From: Bifidobacterium breve
GTDB lineage: Bacteria; Actinomycetota; Actinomycetes; Nanopelagicales; Nanopelagicaceae
Assembly: GCA_945898065.1 (NCBI GenBank)
Contig: CAMDHH010000006.1
Coordinates: 1-49,596 of the forward strand
Length of the DNA: 49,596 nt
Direction: 5' to 3'
Shown here in pieces: positions 1 to 8,294 of this stretch (the stretch's first letter is position 1; the number at the start of each line of letters is the position of its first letter). Made by a program: the position numbers and the translations under genes. The notes below the pieces were generated by a model that made no database searches, was not told the origin of the DNA, and saw only the letters and a program-made list of their open reading frames with translations.

Positions 1-107
1 GCGTGGGCAAGAAGTTCACTGCGGTGCTCTGTGTAGAAAGCACCCAACTCTGCAACGGTCCACACGCGTGGGCCTGCAGTAGCTGCAGTCTTCTTCTTTA
101 GTGCCAC
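1..107 (-). CDS. Probable RNA polymerase sigma factor, N-terminal fragment
   Basis: This gene is cut by the left window edge; only about 35 N-terminal residues are present. I place the GTG start at 107 because an AAAGGA ribosome site lies about 8 bases upstream. The start is lysine-rich (residues 4-6 are KKK), followed by a segment containing FYTEHRSELLAHA. That segment resembles the beginning of region 2 of sigma-70/ECF sigma factors, where an F-Y-x-x-H-R-x-x-L pattern is common. The call rests on this short match only. It is divergent from the FkbM gene at 252. Confidence 0.5.
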   Translation of the reverse strand, partial: MALKKKTAATAGPRVWTVAELGAFYTEHRSELLAH

Positions 108-251
108 TTTATTGATTCCTTTTTCACCGGTTTTGTATTGCAGAGCCGACCGTCGCCGCCTCTACTGACTACTACGAATCTGATCCTAGATTGTCGCGGA
201 TAGTGGACAAAACGGACATTTTCCAATACTCGAGTGTAGTATCCTCAATTC
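108..251. promoter_or_regulatory. Divergent intergenic region with a candidate promoter
   Basis: This 144-base gap separates the minus-strand sigma-like gene from the plus-strand FkbM gene. A TAGTAT hexamer at 237-242 has the -10 pattern TANNNT and lies 9 bases before the ATG at 252. No Shine-Dalgarno sequence precedes that ATG, so a leaderless transcript is possible. No convincing -35 box is visible. The promoter is inferred from pattern only. Confidence 0.3.
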
Positions 252-1040
252 ATGGGGAAAGTTCTGGACAAATTCTATGCTCGATATGGAAATCCAGGGG
301 TTCTAAGCATCATCCAAAATCGGGGCATGACCATCGATTGGGCAATTGAGGCTGGTTGCCACGACGGAACTGACACGTTACGCATAGCAGGCTTGCCCGG
401 TATGAAAGCTATTTTCGCTTTTGAACCAGATTCTGTAGCTGCAGATATTGCGCAGGCTAAATTCGACGGGATTCCGAACAAGATCAAATTTGTACGTTCC
501 GCGCTTTGGAGTAAACCTGGAACCGTCGAAATGTATTCGCCAACTGGAAATCCAGGCGATGGGAATTCAATTTTTGTTTTTCACGAAGAACATGATGACG
601 TTAACAAGAAGTTAGATGTCTCATTCCCTTGCACAACAATCGATCTCGAAATTATGGCACATTCTTCAAGCGGATTGCTCTGGCTCGATGTTGAAGGAGT
701 ACCCCACATTGTTTTAGAAGGGGCAACCACCACCCTTAAGAATATTGCAATCGCGCAAATCGAGGTTGAAATGCATAAAATGTCGAATTTTCGCACCCCC
801 CCCTACCTATACAGTACCGTGCAGAAAACCATCTATGGCTCATTTATACAAGTTCATAAGATTATGCGGACATCAAACTTTAAACTTTATAGAGCCCCTA
901 TTCACCCTGGTTTTTTTGGTGATGTCATCTACATCCGAAAAGAATTACTATCCAAGATCGAAAGGCTCCAATCCTTTGTATTGACTTTTCTAATGCTTTT
1001 ATTACATAGAGTTGTATATCCATGTCTGAAAAAGCCGTGA
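252..1040 (+). CDS. FkbM-family SAM-dependent methyltransferase
   Basis: This 262-residue protein fits the FkbM methyltransferase family. Visible motifs are a motif-I-like stretch IEAGCHDGTDT near residue 32, an acidic AFEPDS near residue 56 that would bind the SAM ribose, and LWLDVEGVPHIVLEGA near residue 140, which matches the family's conserved D-V-E-G-x-x-x-x-V-L-x-G-A block. FkbM enzymes typically O-methylate sugars or polyketides; the substrate here cannot be read from sequence. Codons for residues 181-184 contain a C8 run (796-803) that is in frame. The second FkbM gene follows closely, so co-transcription is likely. Confidence 0.8.
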   Translation: MGKVLDKFYARYGNPGVLSIIQNRGMTIDWAIEAGCHDGTDTLRIAGLPGMKAIFAFEPDSVAADIAQAKFDGIPNKIKFVRSALWSKPGTVEMYSPTGNPGDGNSIFVFHEEHDDVNKKLDVSFPCTTIDLEIMAHSSSGLLWLDVEGVPHIVLEGATTTLKNIAIAQIEVEMHKMSNFRTPPYLYSTVQKTIYGSFIQVHKIMRTSNFKLYRAPIHPGFFGDVIYIRKELLSKIERLQSFVLTFLMLLLHRVVYPCLKKP

Positions 1041-1081
1041 CATAAATGACCTGTCTATACATTCGTTGGCAGTCACAACTC

Positions 1082-1874
1082 ATGAGCTCGCTAAAGAAAT
1101 ACTCAAGTCTAGTGCTAACCCAAATCCTGAATCGGACCCCATTTTCGATCCTTCGCTTCATCGAGGACAAAGTTCAATCTCATTTAGGGAAAGGCTGGGG
1201 GGGCAGGGACCACTGATGAAGAAGCTAAGGCAATTGCTTATTTCGCCAAAAAACTTAAAATCTCAAAAGTCTTGGCTTTAGACGTTGGTGCAAATCTCGG
1301 AAATTGGTCCGCTGATCTACTTGATGAAATTCCATCTGCAGAAGTAATTGTTTTTGAACCAAGCAAAGAAGCATACGAATATCTTCAAAAACGCTTTGTT
1401 GGCAAGACTTCTATCCAATGCGCAAATGTTGCCCTAGGAAAAGAAAATACAACCGCAACGTTATTTGCCGACAAAAGTGCAAGCGGTTTAGGAAGCCTTA
1501 CAAAAAGACGCGTTGGACACTTTGGAATCGACTTTGGTTATCAAGAAAATATTCAATTGTTTACGCTTGATACATGGTTAGAGAACAATGGAAATGGTCG
1601 GCAACCAAATATCCTAAAAATGGATGTTGAAGGCCATGAATTAGATGTCCTAAGGGGCGCAACGAAAGCTCTAGAGAAAGTTTCAGTCATTCAATTTGAA
1701 TTTGGCGGTAGCAATATTGATACCCGTACATATTTTCAAGACTTTTGGTATTTCTTTTCAGATCTAGGATTTGATTTATATCGCTTAGGACCACGAGAAC
1801 CTCTACGCATTACAAATTATTCTGAGCTTGATGAAACCTTTCGCCCCACTAATTACGTTGCCATTAGAAAGTAG
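1082..1874 (+). pseudogene. FkbM-family methyltransferase, frameshifted in a G7 run
   Basis: Two overlapping reading frames form one gene. The frame from the ATG at 1082 encodes a natural-looking N-terminus (MSSLKKYSSLVLTQILNRT...) and ends at a TGA at 1216-1218. The frame further downstream carries LALDVGANLGN, IVFEPS and LKMDVEGHELDVLRGA, the FkbM core. Removing one G from the run at 1197-1203 joins the frames through GKGWGAGTTDEE. A shorter start at TTG 1272 would begin directly on motif I and is less likely. An upstream in-frame ATG at 1046 is also possible. The shift may be real decay, phase variation or a homopolymer sequencing error. The gene sits just downstream of the first FkbM gene. 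Confidence 0.75.
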
Positions 1875-2047
1875 CGCACCAGTTTGCTTTTGGCTTTATC
1901 GAAAATTCAGGGTATCCTTTACCTATTGTTGCACCCGCAGCAGTGAACTTCCCTCAAAGTGAGCCTAAATTGGCCACTTACATGCGAGTCTTATCACCAC
2001 CCTGACGGGCCGCCGCTAAGCATTAGCTAGCGCCGATAGCCCCGGTC

Positions 2048-2080
2048 ATACCGAGACGCGCTTGTCGTCTCGATTGGTAT
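2048..2080 (+). promoter_or_regulatory. Hairpin in the leader of the DEAD-box helicase gene
   Basis: ATACCGAGACG at 2048-2058 can pair with CGTCTCG at 2066-2072 and GGTAT at 2076-2080, leaving a three-base bulge (ATT) and a seven-base loop. The 3' arm ends 8 bases before the ATG at 2089, and no clear Shine-Dalgarno sequence is visible there. The hairpin could control translation of the helicase, as leader structures do for some cold-responsive RNA helicases. This is inference from base pairing only. The rest of 1875-2047 shows nothing I can identify. Confidence 0.4.
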
Positions 2081-2088
2081 GTATTTCT

Positions 2089-4290
2089 ATGTCTCTACAA
2101 CCACGTACTTCAGCGCCCGGAAAAGCCCGTCGCGCAGCATCGGCCAAGGCCGGAAAACCCCGCGTCAAGAAGGTAGCCAAAGTAGCTGCTTCATTCGATG
2201 CCCCATCAACTTCAGTTAAGGGACCTGGCACTGCCAAGCCTCGCCACACAACTGCACAAAAGAATGCGCGTAAAGGTGTTGCAGCAAAGGCAACAGGGCG
2301 CCCAACAACTAAGCGTTACGCCGATGTTGATTCATCTTTAGTTTCTAAGAAAGAAGCTCGCAACAACGAGCGATCAAAGATGCGTGCGAAGCGTTATCAG
2401 GAATTAACTGCATCAAAGCCTAAGAATCCAGATTTCAATGAAGGACGCGAAGAAAAAACTGCACGCACCGAAAAGCCTGCACGTTTTACTAAGGCAACTC
2501 GTCCAGAGCGACCAGCACGAACTGAAAAACCAGTAAGTCGTGCAAAGAAGTTTGTAAATGATCGCGAAGAACGCGCAAGTGCTCCACGTACTCGTGGAAA
2601 TGAAAACACTCCAGCTCGTAGTCCACGTCCAGATTTCAAGAAATCAGATACACGTCCAACAAATCGTCGTGATGCAGTGAAAGCAAAGATTGCACGCACT
2701 GATGATGATCGCCCAAACTTTGATCCACGTAAACGTGAAAAGTTTGATCCAACTTCAGTAACACGCAGCGCACGCACTTCAGAGCGTCCAGATACTCGCG
2801 CTGCCAACTATCGAGTAGAGCGCGATGCAGATTATGCAAGCCGCCCAAAGCGCGAAGGTAAGCCTATCCGCGATCGTCGCAGTGCATCACCTGCATATGC
2901 GCGTGATGACTACAAAGCACATTCAAAATCACACAGCAATGCAGCAATTGATTTTGGTGCAGACGATAACTACATCTCAGCAAACCTTGCAGATGCAAAC
3001 CTGATTGATGCAACACCACTTTCTGAGGTAACAACAACCTTCCGTGACCTTGGTATTGCACCAGCGCTAGCTAACGCCCTGAATTCACAAGGCATTACGC
3101 ACCCTTTCCCTATTCAGATTGCAACGCTTCCAGATGCACTAGCTGGTCATGACATCTTGGGTCGCGGACAAACTGGTTCAGGTAAGACTCTTGCATTTGG
3201 TTTAGCACTCCTTACAAATATTGTGGGTAAGCAAGCAAAACCACACAAGCCACTTGCATTAGTGCTCACACCTACTCGCGAACTTGCACAACAAATTGAT
3301 GAAGTTCTAACACCACTTGCTCGCGCAATTGGTCACGATTCAGTTGTTATTGCTGGCGGTATGGCATATGCAAAGCAGATCACCGCAATGCGCAAAGCAA
3401 CTGCAATTCTTGTTGCAACGCCAGGACGTCTAATCGACTTACTCGATAAGGGTGAAGTTCAATTAGATGATCTTCAAATCACTGTTCTAGATGAGGCAGA
3501 TCAAATGGCAGACATGGGCTTCTTACCTGTTGTGAAAGAAATTCTTGATCAAGCAAAACCTGATGGTCAGCGCATGCTATTTTCGGCAACGCTTGACCGT
3601 GGTGTTGATTCATTAGTACGTCAGTATCTCAAGACACCTAAAACTCACTCATTGCAAAATGACCGTGCATCAGTTTCAACAATGGAGCACTTTGTACTTG
3701 TCATGCATCCAACAGATAAAGATGAGATTACAAATCAAATTGCTGCGCGTAATGGAAAGACAATACTTTTCGTAAAAACACAACGCGGTGCAGATCGCCT
3801 TGCTGACAAACTTGCACATGCAGGTGTTCCAGTTGGAGCTTTACACGGTGGCAAGTCACAAGCAGTTCGCACACGTACTTTGGCGTTATTCAAGGAGAGT
3901 AAGAATGCGGCCCTCGTTGCAACAGATGTTGCAGCACGCGGTATTCACGTTGATGGCATTTCATTAGTTGTTCACGTTGATGCACCAACAGATCACAAGG
4001 ATTACTTGCACCGTGCAGGCCGAACAGCTCGCGCAGGTGAGGCCGGAACAGTCGTAACTCTTGCAACTACTAAACAACAGAAATCTATTGGTGGACTAAC
4101 ATCGCGCGCAGGAGTAAATCCTAAGTTTGTTGGAGTCAAGCCACTAGATACCGACTTGATGACAATTACCGGAGCTCAAGAACCATCAGGAGTTCCATAC
4201 ATTGCGCCAATCGTTGAGAACAAAGGTCTTGCTCGTGGAAATAGAAAACCACGTCCGGGACAATTCGAAAGACGTCGCCGTCCTAGATAA
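2089..4290 (+). CDS. DEAD-box ATP-dependent RNA helicase with long basic N-terminal tail
   Basis: This 733-residue protein has two parts. Residues 1 to about 300 are low complexity, rich in K, R, A, T and P, with repeated TEKPAR/PERPAR-like units, and are probably disordered and RNA-binding. Residues about 315-690 are a full DEAD-box core: Q motif region FRDLGI with PFPIQ, Walker A GQTGSGKT near 360, PTRELAQQ, VATPGRLIDLL, DEAD in VLDEADQ near 467, SAT in FSATLD, and HRAGRTAR near 640. RhlE/CsdA-type helicases remodel structured RNA in ribosome assembly or mRNA decay. I chose ATG 2089 because a possible upstream TTG start at 2062 lies inside the leader hairpin. The gene precedes the glycan island. 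Confidence 0.93.
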   Translation: MSLQPRTSAPGKARRAASAKAGKPRVKKVAKVAASFDAPSTSVKGPGTAKPRHTTAQKNARKGVAAKATGRPTTKRYADVDSSLVSKKEARNNERSKMRAKRYQELTASKPKNPDFNEGREEKTARTEKPARFTKATRPERPARTEKPVSRAKKFVNDREERASAPRTRGNENTPARSPRPDFKKSDTRPTNRRDAVKAKIARTDDDRPNFDPRKREKFDPTSVTRSARTSERPDTRAANYRVERDADYASRPKREGKPIRDRRSASPAYARDDYKAHSKSHSNAAIDFGADDNYISANLADANLIDATPLSEVTTTFRDLGIAPALANALNSQGITHPFPIQIATLPDALAGHDILGRGQTGSGKTLAFGLALLTNIVGKQAKPHKPLALVLTPTRELAQQIDEVLTPLARAIGHDSVVIAGGMAYAKQITAMRKATAILVATPGRLIDLLDKGEVQLDDLQITVLDEADQMADMGFLPVVKEILDQAKPDGQRMLFSATLDRGVDSLVRQYLKTPKTHSLQNDRASVSTMEHFVLVMHPTDKDEITNQIAARNGKTILFVKTQRGADRLADKLAHAGVPVGALHGGKSQAVRTRTLALFKESKNAALVATDVAARGIHVDGISLVVHVDAPTDHKDYLHRAGRTARAGEAGTVVTLATTKQQKSIGGLTSRAGVNPKFVGVKPLDTDLMTITGAQEPSGVPYIAPIVENKGLARGNRKPRPGQFERRRRPR

Positions 4291-4364
4291 TTACTGAAAC
4301 ACTTTTTCCCTACTCAATTGTGGAAAAACGTGATTCATTGATGACAAACAACTAACCAAGAATT

Positions 4365-4385
4365 CCCTAGGCACGACTGCTAGGG
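4365..4385. repeat. Short inverted repeat after the helicase gene
   Basis: CCCTAG at 4365-4370 and CTAGGG at 4380-4385 form a perfect 6-base-pair stem around a 9-base loop. No T-run follows on either strand, so it is a weak terminator candidate. It lies at the left edge of the AT-rich glycan island, which makes it worth recording as a boundary landmark. Confidence 0.3.
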
Positions 4386-4402
4386 GCACTTCAACTGGCG
4401 AA

Positions 4403-4964
4403 TTGGATTATATTAATCATATATCCACGAGTTTCGTTGAAGGCAAATTATTATCAGTGAAGGTCCGAGTCGGTCGCCGTGTGTTTAGGAATAGCACTAA
4501 CTCTCCCTATCTTACTGGCGATAGTTTTGCTGCGCTTTGTGACTTTTCTTTTCACTCATCCGGTAGAAAATACAAACAGCCTTCGGTAACCGATGTACAG
4601 GATGCGAAATCAATATTTTGCCCAAGTAGCAAGCTTGAAAAAATGTTGAGCATTTATGAAAAAGACATAAATACAAGAGTGATAGCGATAAGTAATAGTG
4701 ACAGAAATTTTTTTATTTGATACTAAACTTTCGGAATCTGTTGAGCAAGTTTATATCTAAAATTCTCACATATCGAATGAAAAATTTAGAACGTTACCTA
4801 TCGCAGTAGAGAACGAGGAGAATGATGCAATTCTTGTGGGGCCATTCTCGCCTACTCACCCAGAACGAGCGGAATTAGATGAGTGGTTTCAAATTAGAGA
4901 TAAAGGAATATTGTCCATCAAAGAATTTCTTCCTAAAAAAATAGCCGTACCAAGTTCTTACTAA
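4403..4964 (+). pseudogene. Decayed paralogue of the exostosin-like gene at 23131
   Basis: The first open frame reads NSTNSPYLTGDSFAALCDF and then DAKSIFCPSSKLEKML, matching YSTNSPYISGDSIAKLTDY and NAKSIFVPGDLLTQFL in the intact gene at 23131-24057. The frame breaks in a T7 run at 4708-4714. The next frame continues the alignment (FDTKLSESVEQVYI, then TLPIAVEN against TLPIGLEN, then ILVGPFSPTHPERAEL). It contains an internal TAA at 4758-4760 and stops at 4962-4964. The C-terminal half of the intact protein, with its CEGNGYENHRIWE block, is missing. One frameshift, one nonsense codon and a truncation together indicate real decay. Confidence 0.85.
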
Positions 4965-5013
4965 ACTTAAAGCAATCATCTCGAGATGAAATCCTGAATT
5001 AATGCCCACGCAT

Positions 5014-5019
5014 TATGAT
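5014..5019 (+). promoter_or_regulatory. Candidate -10 box for the GDP-mannose epimerase-like gene
   Basis: TATGAT at 5014-5019 is a good match to the bacterial -10 consensus and is followed by AAAATC. It would give a leader of roughly 50 bases before the ATG at 5080. No clear -35 element at standard spacing is visible. The rest of 4965-5079 shows nothing else recognisable. Confidence 0.3.
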
Positions 5020-5079
5020 AAAATCTCACATGAATAGAGTTGGGATTCTTGCGTAACTTCGCTCAAAGAAAAGGTGGCA

Positions 5080-6051
5080 ATGCAAACTTCAGGAAAAGTC
5101 TTAGTAGCTGGGGCTGGTGGATTTATTGGTGGTTGGCTAGTTCAGGACCTCATCAATAAGGGTTTCAAAGATATTGTTGCAGTTGACATCAAAGAGTCCG
5201 ATGATTGGTACCAAGTTTTTGACTCAGTAGAAAATCGTAGAATTGATCTGCGTGACTATGGAAACTGCCTTGAAGTTATGAAAGGCGTGGATATCGTCTA
5301 CAACCTCGCGGCAGACATGGGGGGTATGGGGTTTATTGAAAACAACAAAGCTCTTTGTATGCTCTCTGTTCTAATAAATACGAACCTAATAGAGGTTGCT
5401 CGCTCAAACAATGTTGAAAGATATTTTTATGCTTCATCTGCCTGTGTTTATAGACAGAGTATGCAATTGGAAACTCACAACCTAGGCTTGAAGGAAAGCG
5501 ATGCCTACCCCGCCGATCCTGAGAATGGCTATGGTTGGGAAAAACTATTTAGCGAGCGAATGTGTAATCACTATTTTGAAGATTTTGGGTTGCAGGTAAG
5601 AGTAGGGCGCTTTCACAATGTTTACGGACCACATGGAACATTTGATGGAGGGCGCGAAAAAGCTCCGGCGGCGATTTGTAGAAAAATAGCCCAGGCCGTA
5701 ATTTCAGGAAATCATCACATCGAGATTTGGGGTGATGGTGAGCAAACGCGATCATTTACTTACATTGATGACACTTTAAAAGGAATCAATTTGCTTATGG
5801 AAAGTCAATATTCTCTACCACTGAATATTGGTTCAAGTGAAGAAGTAAGCATCAATCAACTAGTAGATATCGTTGAAGAGATAGCTGGAATCAAAGTCGA
5901 AAGACGGTATGCACTCGACGCACCCAAAGGCGTTCGTGGCAGAAACTCAGACAACACCCTCATTAAAGAATTGTTCAATTGGGCACCTAACGTGACCCTA
6001 AAAGAAGGGCTAACTCAAACATATAACTGGATCTATCGAGAACTTGACTGA
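5080..6051 (+). CDS. GDP-mannose 3,5-epimerase-like extended SDR enzyme
   Basis: This 323-residue extended SDR has the NAD-binding GAGGFIG at residues 11-17, SSACVY near 120, the catalytic YGWEK (YxxxK) near 151 and GGREKAPAAICRK near 190. The SSAC cysteine, ESDAYPADPENGYGWEK and GRFHNVYGPHGTFDGG blocks closely follow plant GDP-mannose 3,5-epimerase, which converts GDP-D-mannose to GDP-L-galactose (and GDP-L-gulose). Start: ATG 5080 has AAAGG five bases upstream; a GTG at 5074 is an alternative. The 3' end overlaps the convergent epimerase gene by 19 bases. Assignment to this subfamily is by remembered motif similarity. Confidence 0.8.
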   Translation: MQTSGKVLVAGAGGFIGGWLVQDLINKGFKDIVAVDIKESDDWYQVFDSVENRRIDLRDYGNCLEVMKGVDIVYNLAADMGGMGFIENNKALCMLSVLINTNLIEVARSNNVERYFYASSACVYRQSMQLETHNLGLKESDAYPADPENGYGWEKLFSERMCNHYFEDFGLQVRVGRFHNVYGPHGTFDGGREKAPAAICRKIAQAVISGNHHIEIWGDGEQTRSFTYIDDTLKGINLLMESQYSLPLNIGSSEEVSINQLVDIVEEIAGIKVERRYALDAPKGVRGRNSDNTLIKELFNWAPNVTLKEGLTQTYNWIYRELD

Positions 6052-6869
6052 AGTTCAATAACTTTCAGAATTCCTTCTCTAAGTCTTGTTTTTGGCTTCC
6101 AAAGATTTAATAAATACTTGTTTGGAGTATTTTTAATATCCAGTTGTACGTTGTCGCCAGATTCTCCAGGAATAATCTTCGCACCAAAGTGTTCGCTGAC
6201 AATCTGAGCAACTTCCAAAATCGAATTCCATTCGAAGTTTGCCAAATGCAATTCTTCATCAATTGGGATATCTTGAAAGTTCAACATAATTGTCTCAAGT
6301 CCCTCACAACAATCATCTGCATACAAGAAATCACGAGTTTCCAAGCCTCTGGTTTTCATACTAATTTCGCCTGTTTCTTCAGCCATCTTTATAAAGTCAC
6401 TAATTACATGGAATTTCGTAACATCATTTTCATATCCATACACATTCCAAAATTTTACAATTTTCCCTCCGACAGAACTTGAATACCTCTCACCAATAGC
6501 CTTTAAAAGGCCATAAGTAGACTGGGACATATTCGACATCTGACTACTAGCAAATAAAAATGGTTTGTTGAGTTTCTTCAATGTCGAAACTGTGTTCAAT
6601 ATTATTCTCATATTATTGTCAATAAATTCATATGTGTCTTGATAGGTTGCTAGATAATGCGAGCCGCCTGCATCGAATGCCAAAAAGAAGACAAAGTCAG
6701 ATTCGTTGACTAAGGATTCGAATTCACCAGAAGGAGGGAGTCGCAAGTCCTCGATGTTCGACTTAGCTATGTCATACTCTAAAACTCTGTAATTTTTTTG
6801 CTTCAAATAAATAACTAGGTGGCCACCGATTTGTCCAGCCGATCCGAGTACAAGAACAGTCTTCATCAT
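6033..6869 (-). CDS. NAD-dependent epimerase/dehydratase family protein
   Basis: This 278-residue protein is an extended SDR of shorter than usual length. It opens with KTVLVLGSAGQIGGH, a GxxGxxG dinucleotide site, and has ASSQMSNMSQSTYGLLKAIG, in which YGLLK is the YxxxK catalytic pair preceded by the serine-containing strand. KFWNVYG and ETRDFLYADD match the sugar-nucleotide epimerase pattern. The substrate is unknown; it is probably a nucleotide sugar made for the surrounding glycan. AGGA lies seven bases before the ATG at 6869, and a second ATG follows directly. It runs against the neighbouring GDP-mannose epimerase-like gene and is transcribed alone. Confidence 0.8.
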   Translation of the reverse strand: MMKTVLVLGSAGQIGGHLVIYLKQKNYRVLEYDIAKSNIEDLRLPPSGEFESLVNESDFVFFLAFDAGGSHYLATYQDTYEFIDNNMRIILNTVSTLKKLNKPFLFASSQMSNMSQSTYGLLKAIGERYSSSVGGKIVKFWNVYGYENDVTKFHVISDFIKMAEETGEISMKTRGLETRDFLYADDCCEGLETIMLNFQDIPIDEELHLANFEWNSILEVAQIVSEHFGAKIIPGESGDNVQLDIKNTPNKYLLNLWKPKTRLREGILKVIELQSSSR

Positions 6870-7082
6870 AATATTCCTAATCTCTTTTCTCGATAACGAC
6901 TAAAGAATTACGTGCGATTGACTTCAAGCCTATTTTGTCTTGCTGCATGGGCTCATACTGTACAAGGTGATTAGAATTCGAGCAAAATATATAGAAAATT
7001 TACTGATAATCGCGAACTTGGTATCATTTGACCAAAGTGATTTTTAGGGCTTCAACAACTATATTTTAGAGGGAGGTTTCAC

Positions 7083-8294
7083 TTGAATTATCAAATATTA
7101 GATAATTGTGTTGCGTGCGGAGGCATCAATCTAAGCCAAGTAATTGATTTAGGTTATCAGCCACTGGCGAATGACTTCTTACCTCTTGGGACAAAACTAG
7201 AAACTTTCCCGCTGGCACTAAATAAGTGTAATGATTGTTTTCATGGACAAATTTCTATCGCTGTAAATCCTGAAAGAATGTTTAGAGAATATAACTATGT
7301 CAGCGGCACTTCTAAGACACTATACAATTACTTCCAGTGGTTGCGCGAGGAAATATTGAGAAATCATGGTCAAGAAGGCATGATTCTTGACATAGGCTCC
7401 AACGATGGCACATTCTTGAGTACATTCAATGGAACTTTATGGACTAAACTTGGTGTCGATCCAGCAGTAAATTTGATTCGAGAAGCTCTTAAGTTAGATG
7501 TGCTAACAATTCCATCTTTCTTTACGCACGAACTTTCAAATTTGTTGTCTCCAAATTTTAATGTAATCGTCGCGATGAATGTTTTTGCCCATACAGCAGA
7601 CCCATTAGATATTTTACTTGGGATAAAGAATTGCTTGGATGAAAATGGAATTGCTTATATTCAAACTTCGCAAGCAAACATGTTTCAGGACGGGGAATTT
7701 GATACTGTTTATCACGAACATATCAGCTTCTTCTGTGTTCGATCAATGAGAGCACTGCTTGAGCGAGCTGGGTTATCATTAATTGACGTAGAATTAGTTC
7801 CCGTACACGGAACATCTTATCTTTGGAAAATAGGACATGCATTTAGGGGTACAAACTCAATTGCCAGAGAGCAAGACGAACTAAATATGGGCTTATATCA
7901 ACCAGAAATTTATGACGAATTTCGAAAGCTGGCAGAAATCCGTACCCAAGAAGTTAACTATATTGTTGACAGATATCGTGGGAATAACTACATGATTGCA
8001 AGTTATGGCGCGGCAGCCAAAGGAAATACCTTTATCAACTATGCAGGGATAAGTTTGGACTATATTTTTGATGACACCTTATTGAAAATTGGCAATCTTT
8101 CTCCTGCGGGAGGATGTATCGTCTCAAGCCCTACGGTAATGAGTGACCTCACTGGACGAATTCTATTCATAGTTCCCGCCTGGAATTTCAAAAAGGAAAT
8201 AATCGAAAAAATCAAGAAGCTGAGAAGCAACCATGAGGATGAATATTTAGTTTATTACCCGGTACTTGAAAGAAACCTAGTTGCTAATTCATAA
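7083..8294 (+). CDS. Sugar C-methyltransferase, TylC3 type
   Basis: This 403-residue, three-domain protein fits NDP-hexose C-methyltransferases. The N-terminus has CVACGG near residue 9 and CNDCFHG near 51, a four-cysteine zinc site. The middle carries the SAM site ILDIGSNDGTFLS near 102 and then YHEHISFF near 211, whose Tyr/Glu/His cluster corresponds to the catalytic residues of this family. The C-terminal domain contains IASYGAAAKGNTFINY, typical of the Methyltransf_14 domain. These enzymes C-methylate a keto-sugar, often at C3, giving branched sugars. A TTG start is supported by GGGAGG seven bases upstream. The 3' end overlaps the convergent GT4 gene by 11 bases. Confidence 0.88.
   Translation: MNYQILDNCVACGGINLSQVIDLGYQPLANDFLPLGTKLETFPLALNKCNDCFHGQISIAVNPERMFREYNYVSGTSKTLYNYFQWLREEILRNHGQEGMILDIGSNDGTFLSTFNGTLWTKLGVDPAVNLIREALKLDVLTIPSFFTHELSNLLSPNFNVIVAMNVFAHTADPLDILLGIKNCLDENGIAYIQTSQANMFQDGEFDTVYHEHISFFCVRSMRALLERAGLSLIDVELVPVHGTSYLWKIGHAFRGTNSIAREQDELNMGLYQPEIYDEFRKLAEIRTQEVNYIVDRYRGNNYMIASYGAAAKGNTFINYAGISLDYIFDDTLLKIGNLSPAGGCIVSSPTVMSDLTGRILFIVPAWNFKKEIIEKIKKLRSNHEDEYLVYYPVLERNLVANS

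Noticed and set aside
745-984. Other-frame ORF inside the first FkbM gene
   Set aside because: It overlaps a well-supported coding frame and has unnatural composition with no motif.
1272-1874. Stand-alone 200-residue FkbM protein from a TTG start
   Set aside because: The start would fall directly on motif I and leave a matching N-terminus unexplained; a single-base frameshift explains both frames better.
2397-2807. A 136-codon minus-strand ORF opposite the helicase tail
   Set aside because: It is the reverse reading of a repetitive basic tail and mirrors its codon bias; not a gene.
4302-4332. TTTTTCC/GGAAAAA inverted repeat after the helicase as a terminator
   Set aside because: The stem is only 7 A/T-rich pairs with no following T-run, so pairing is weak.
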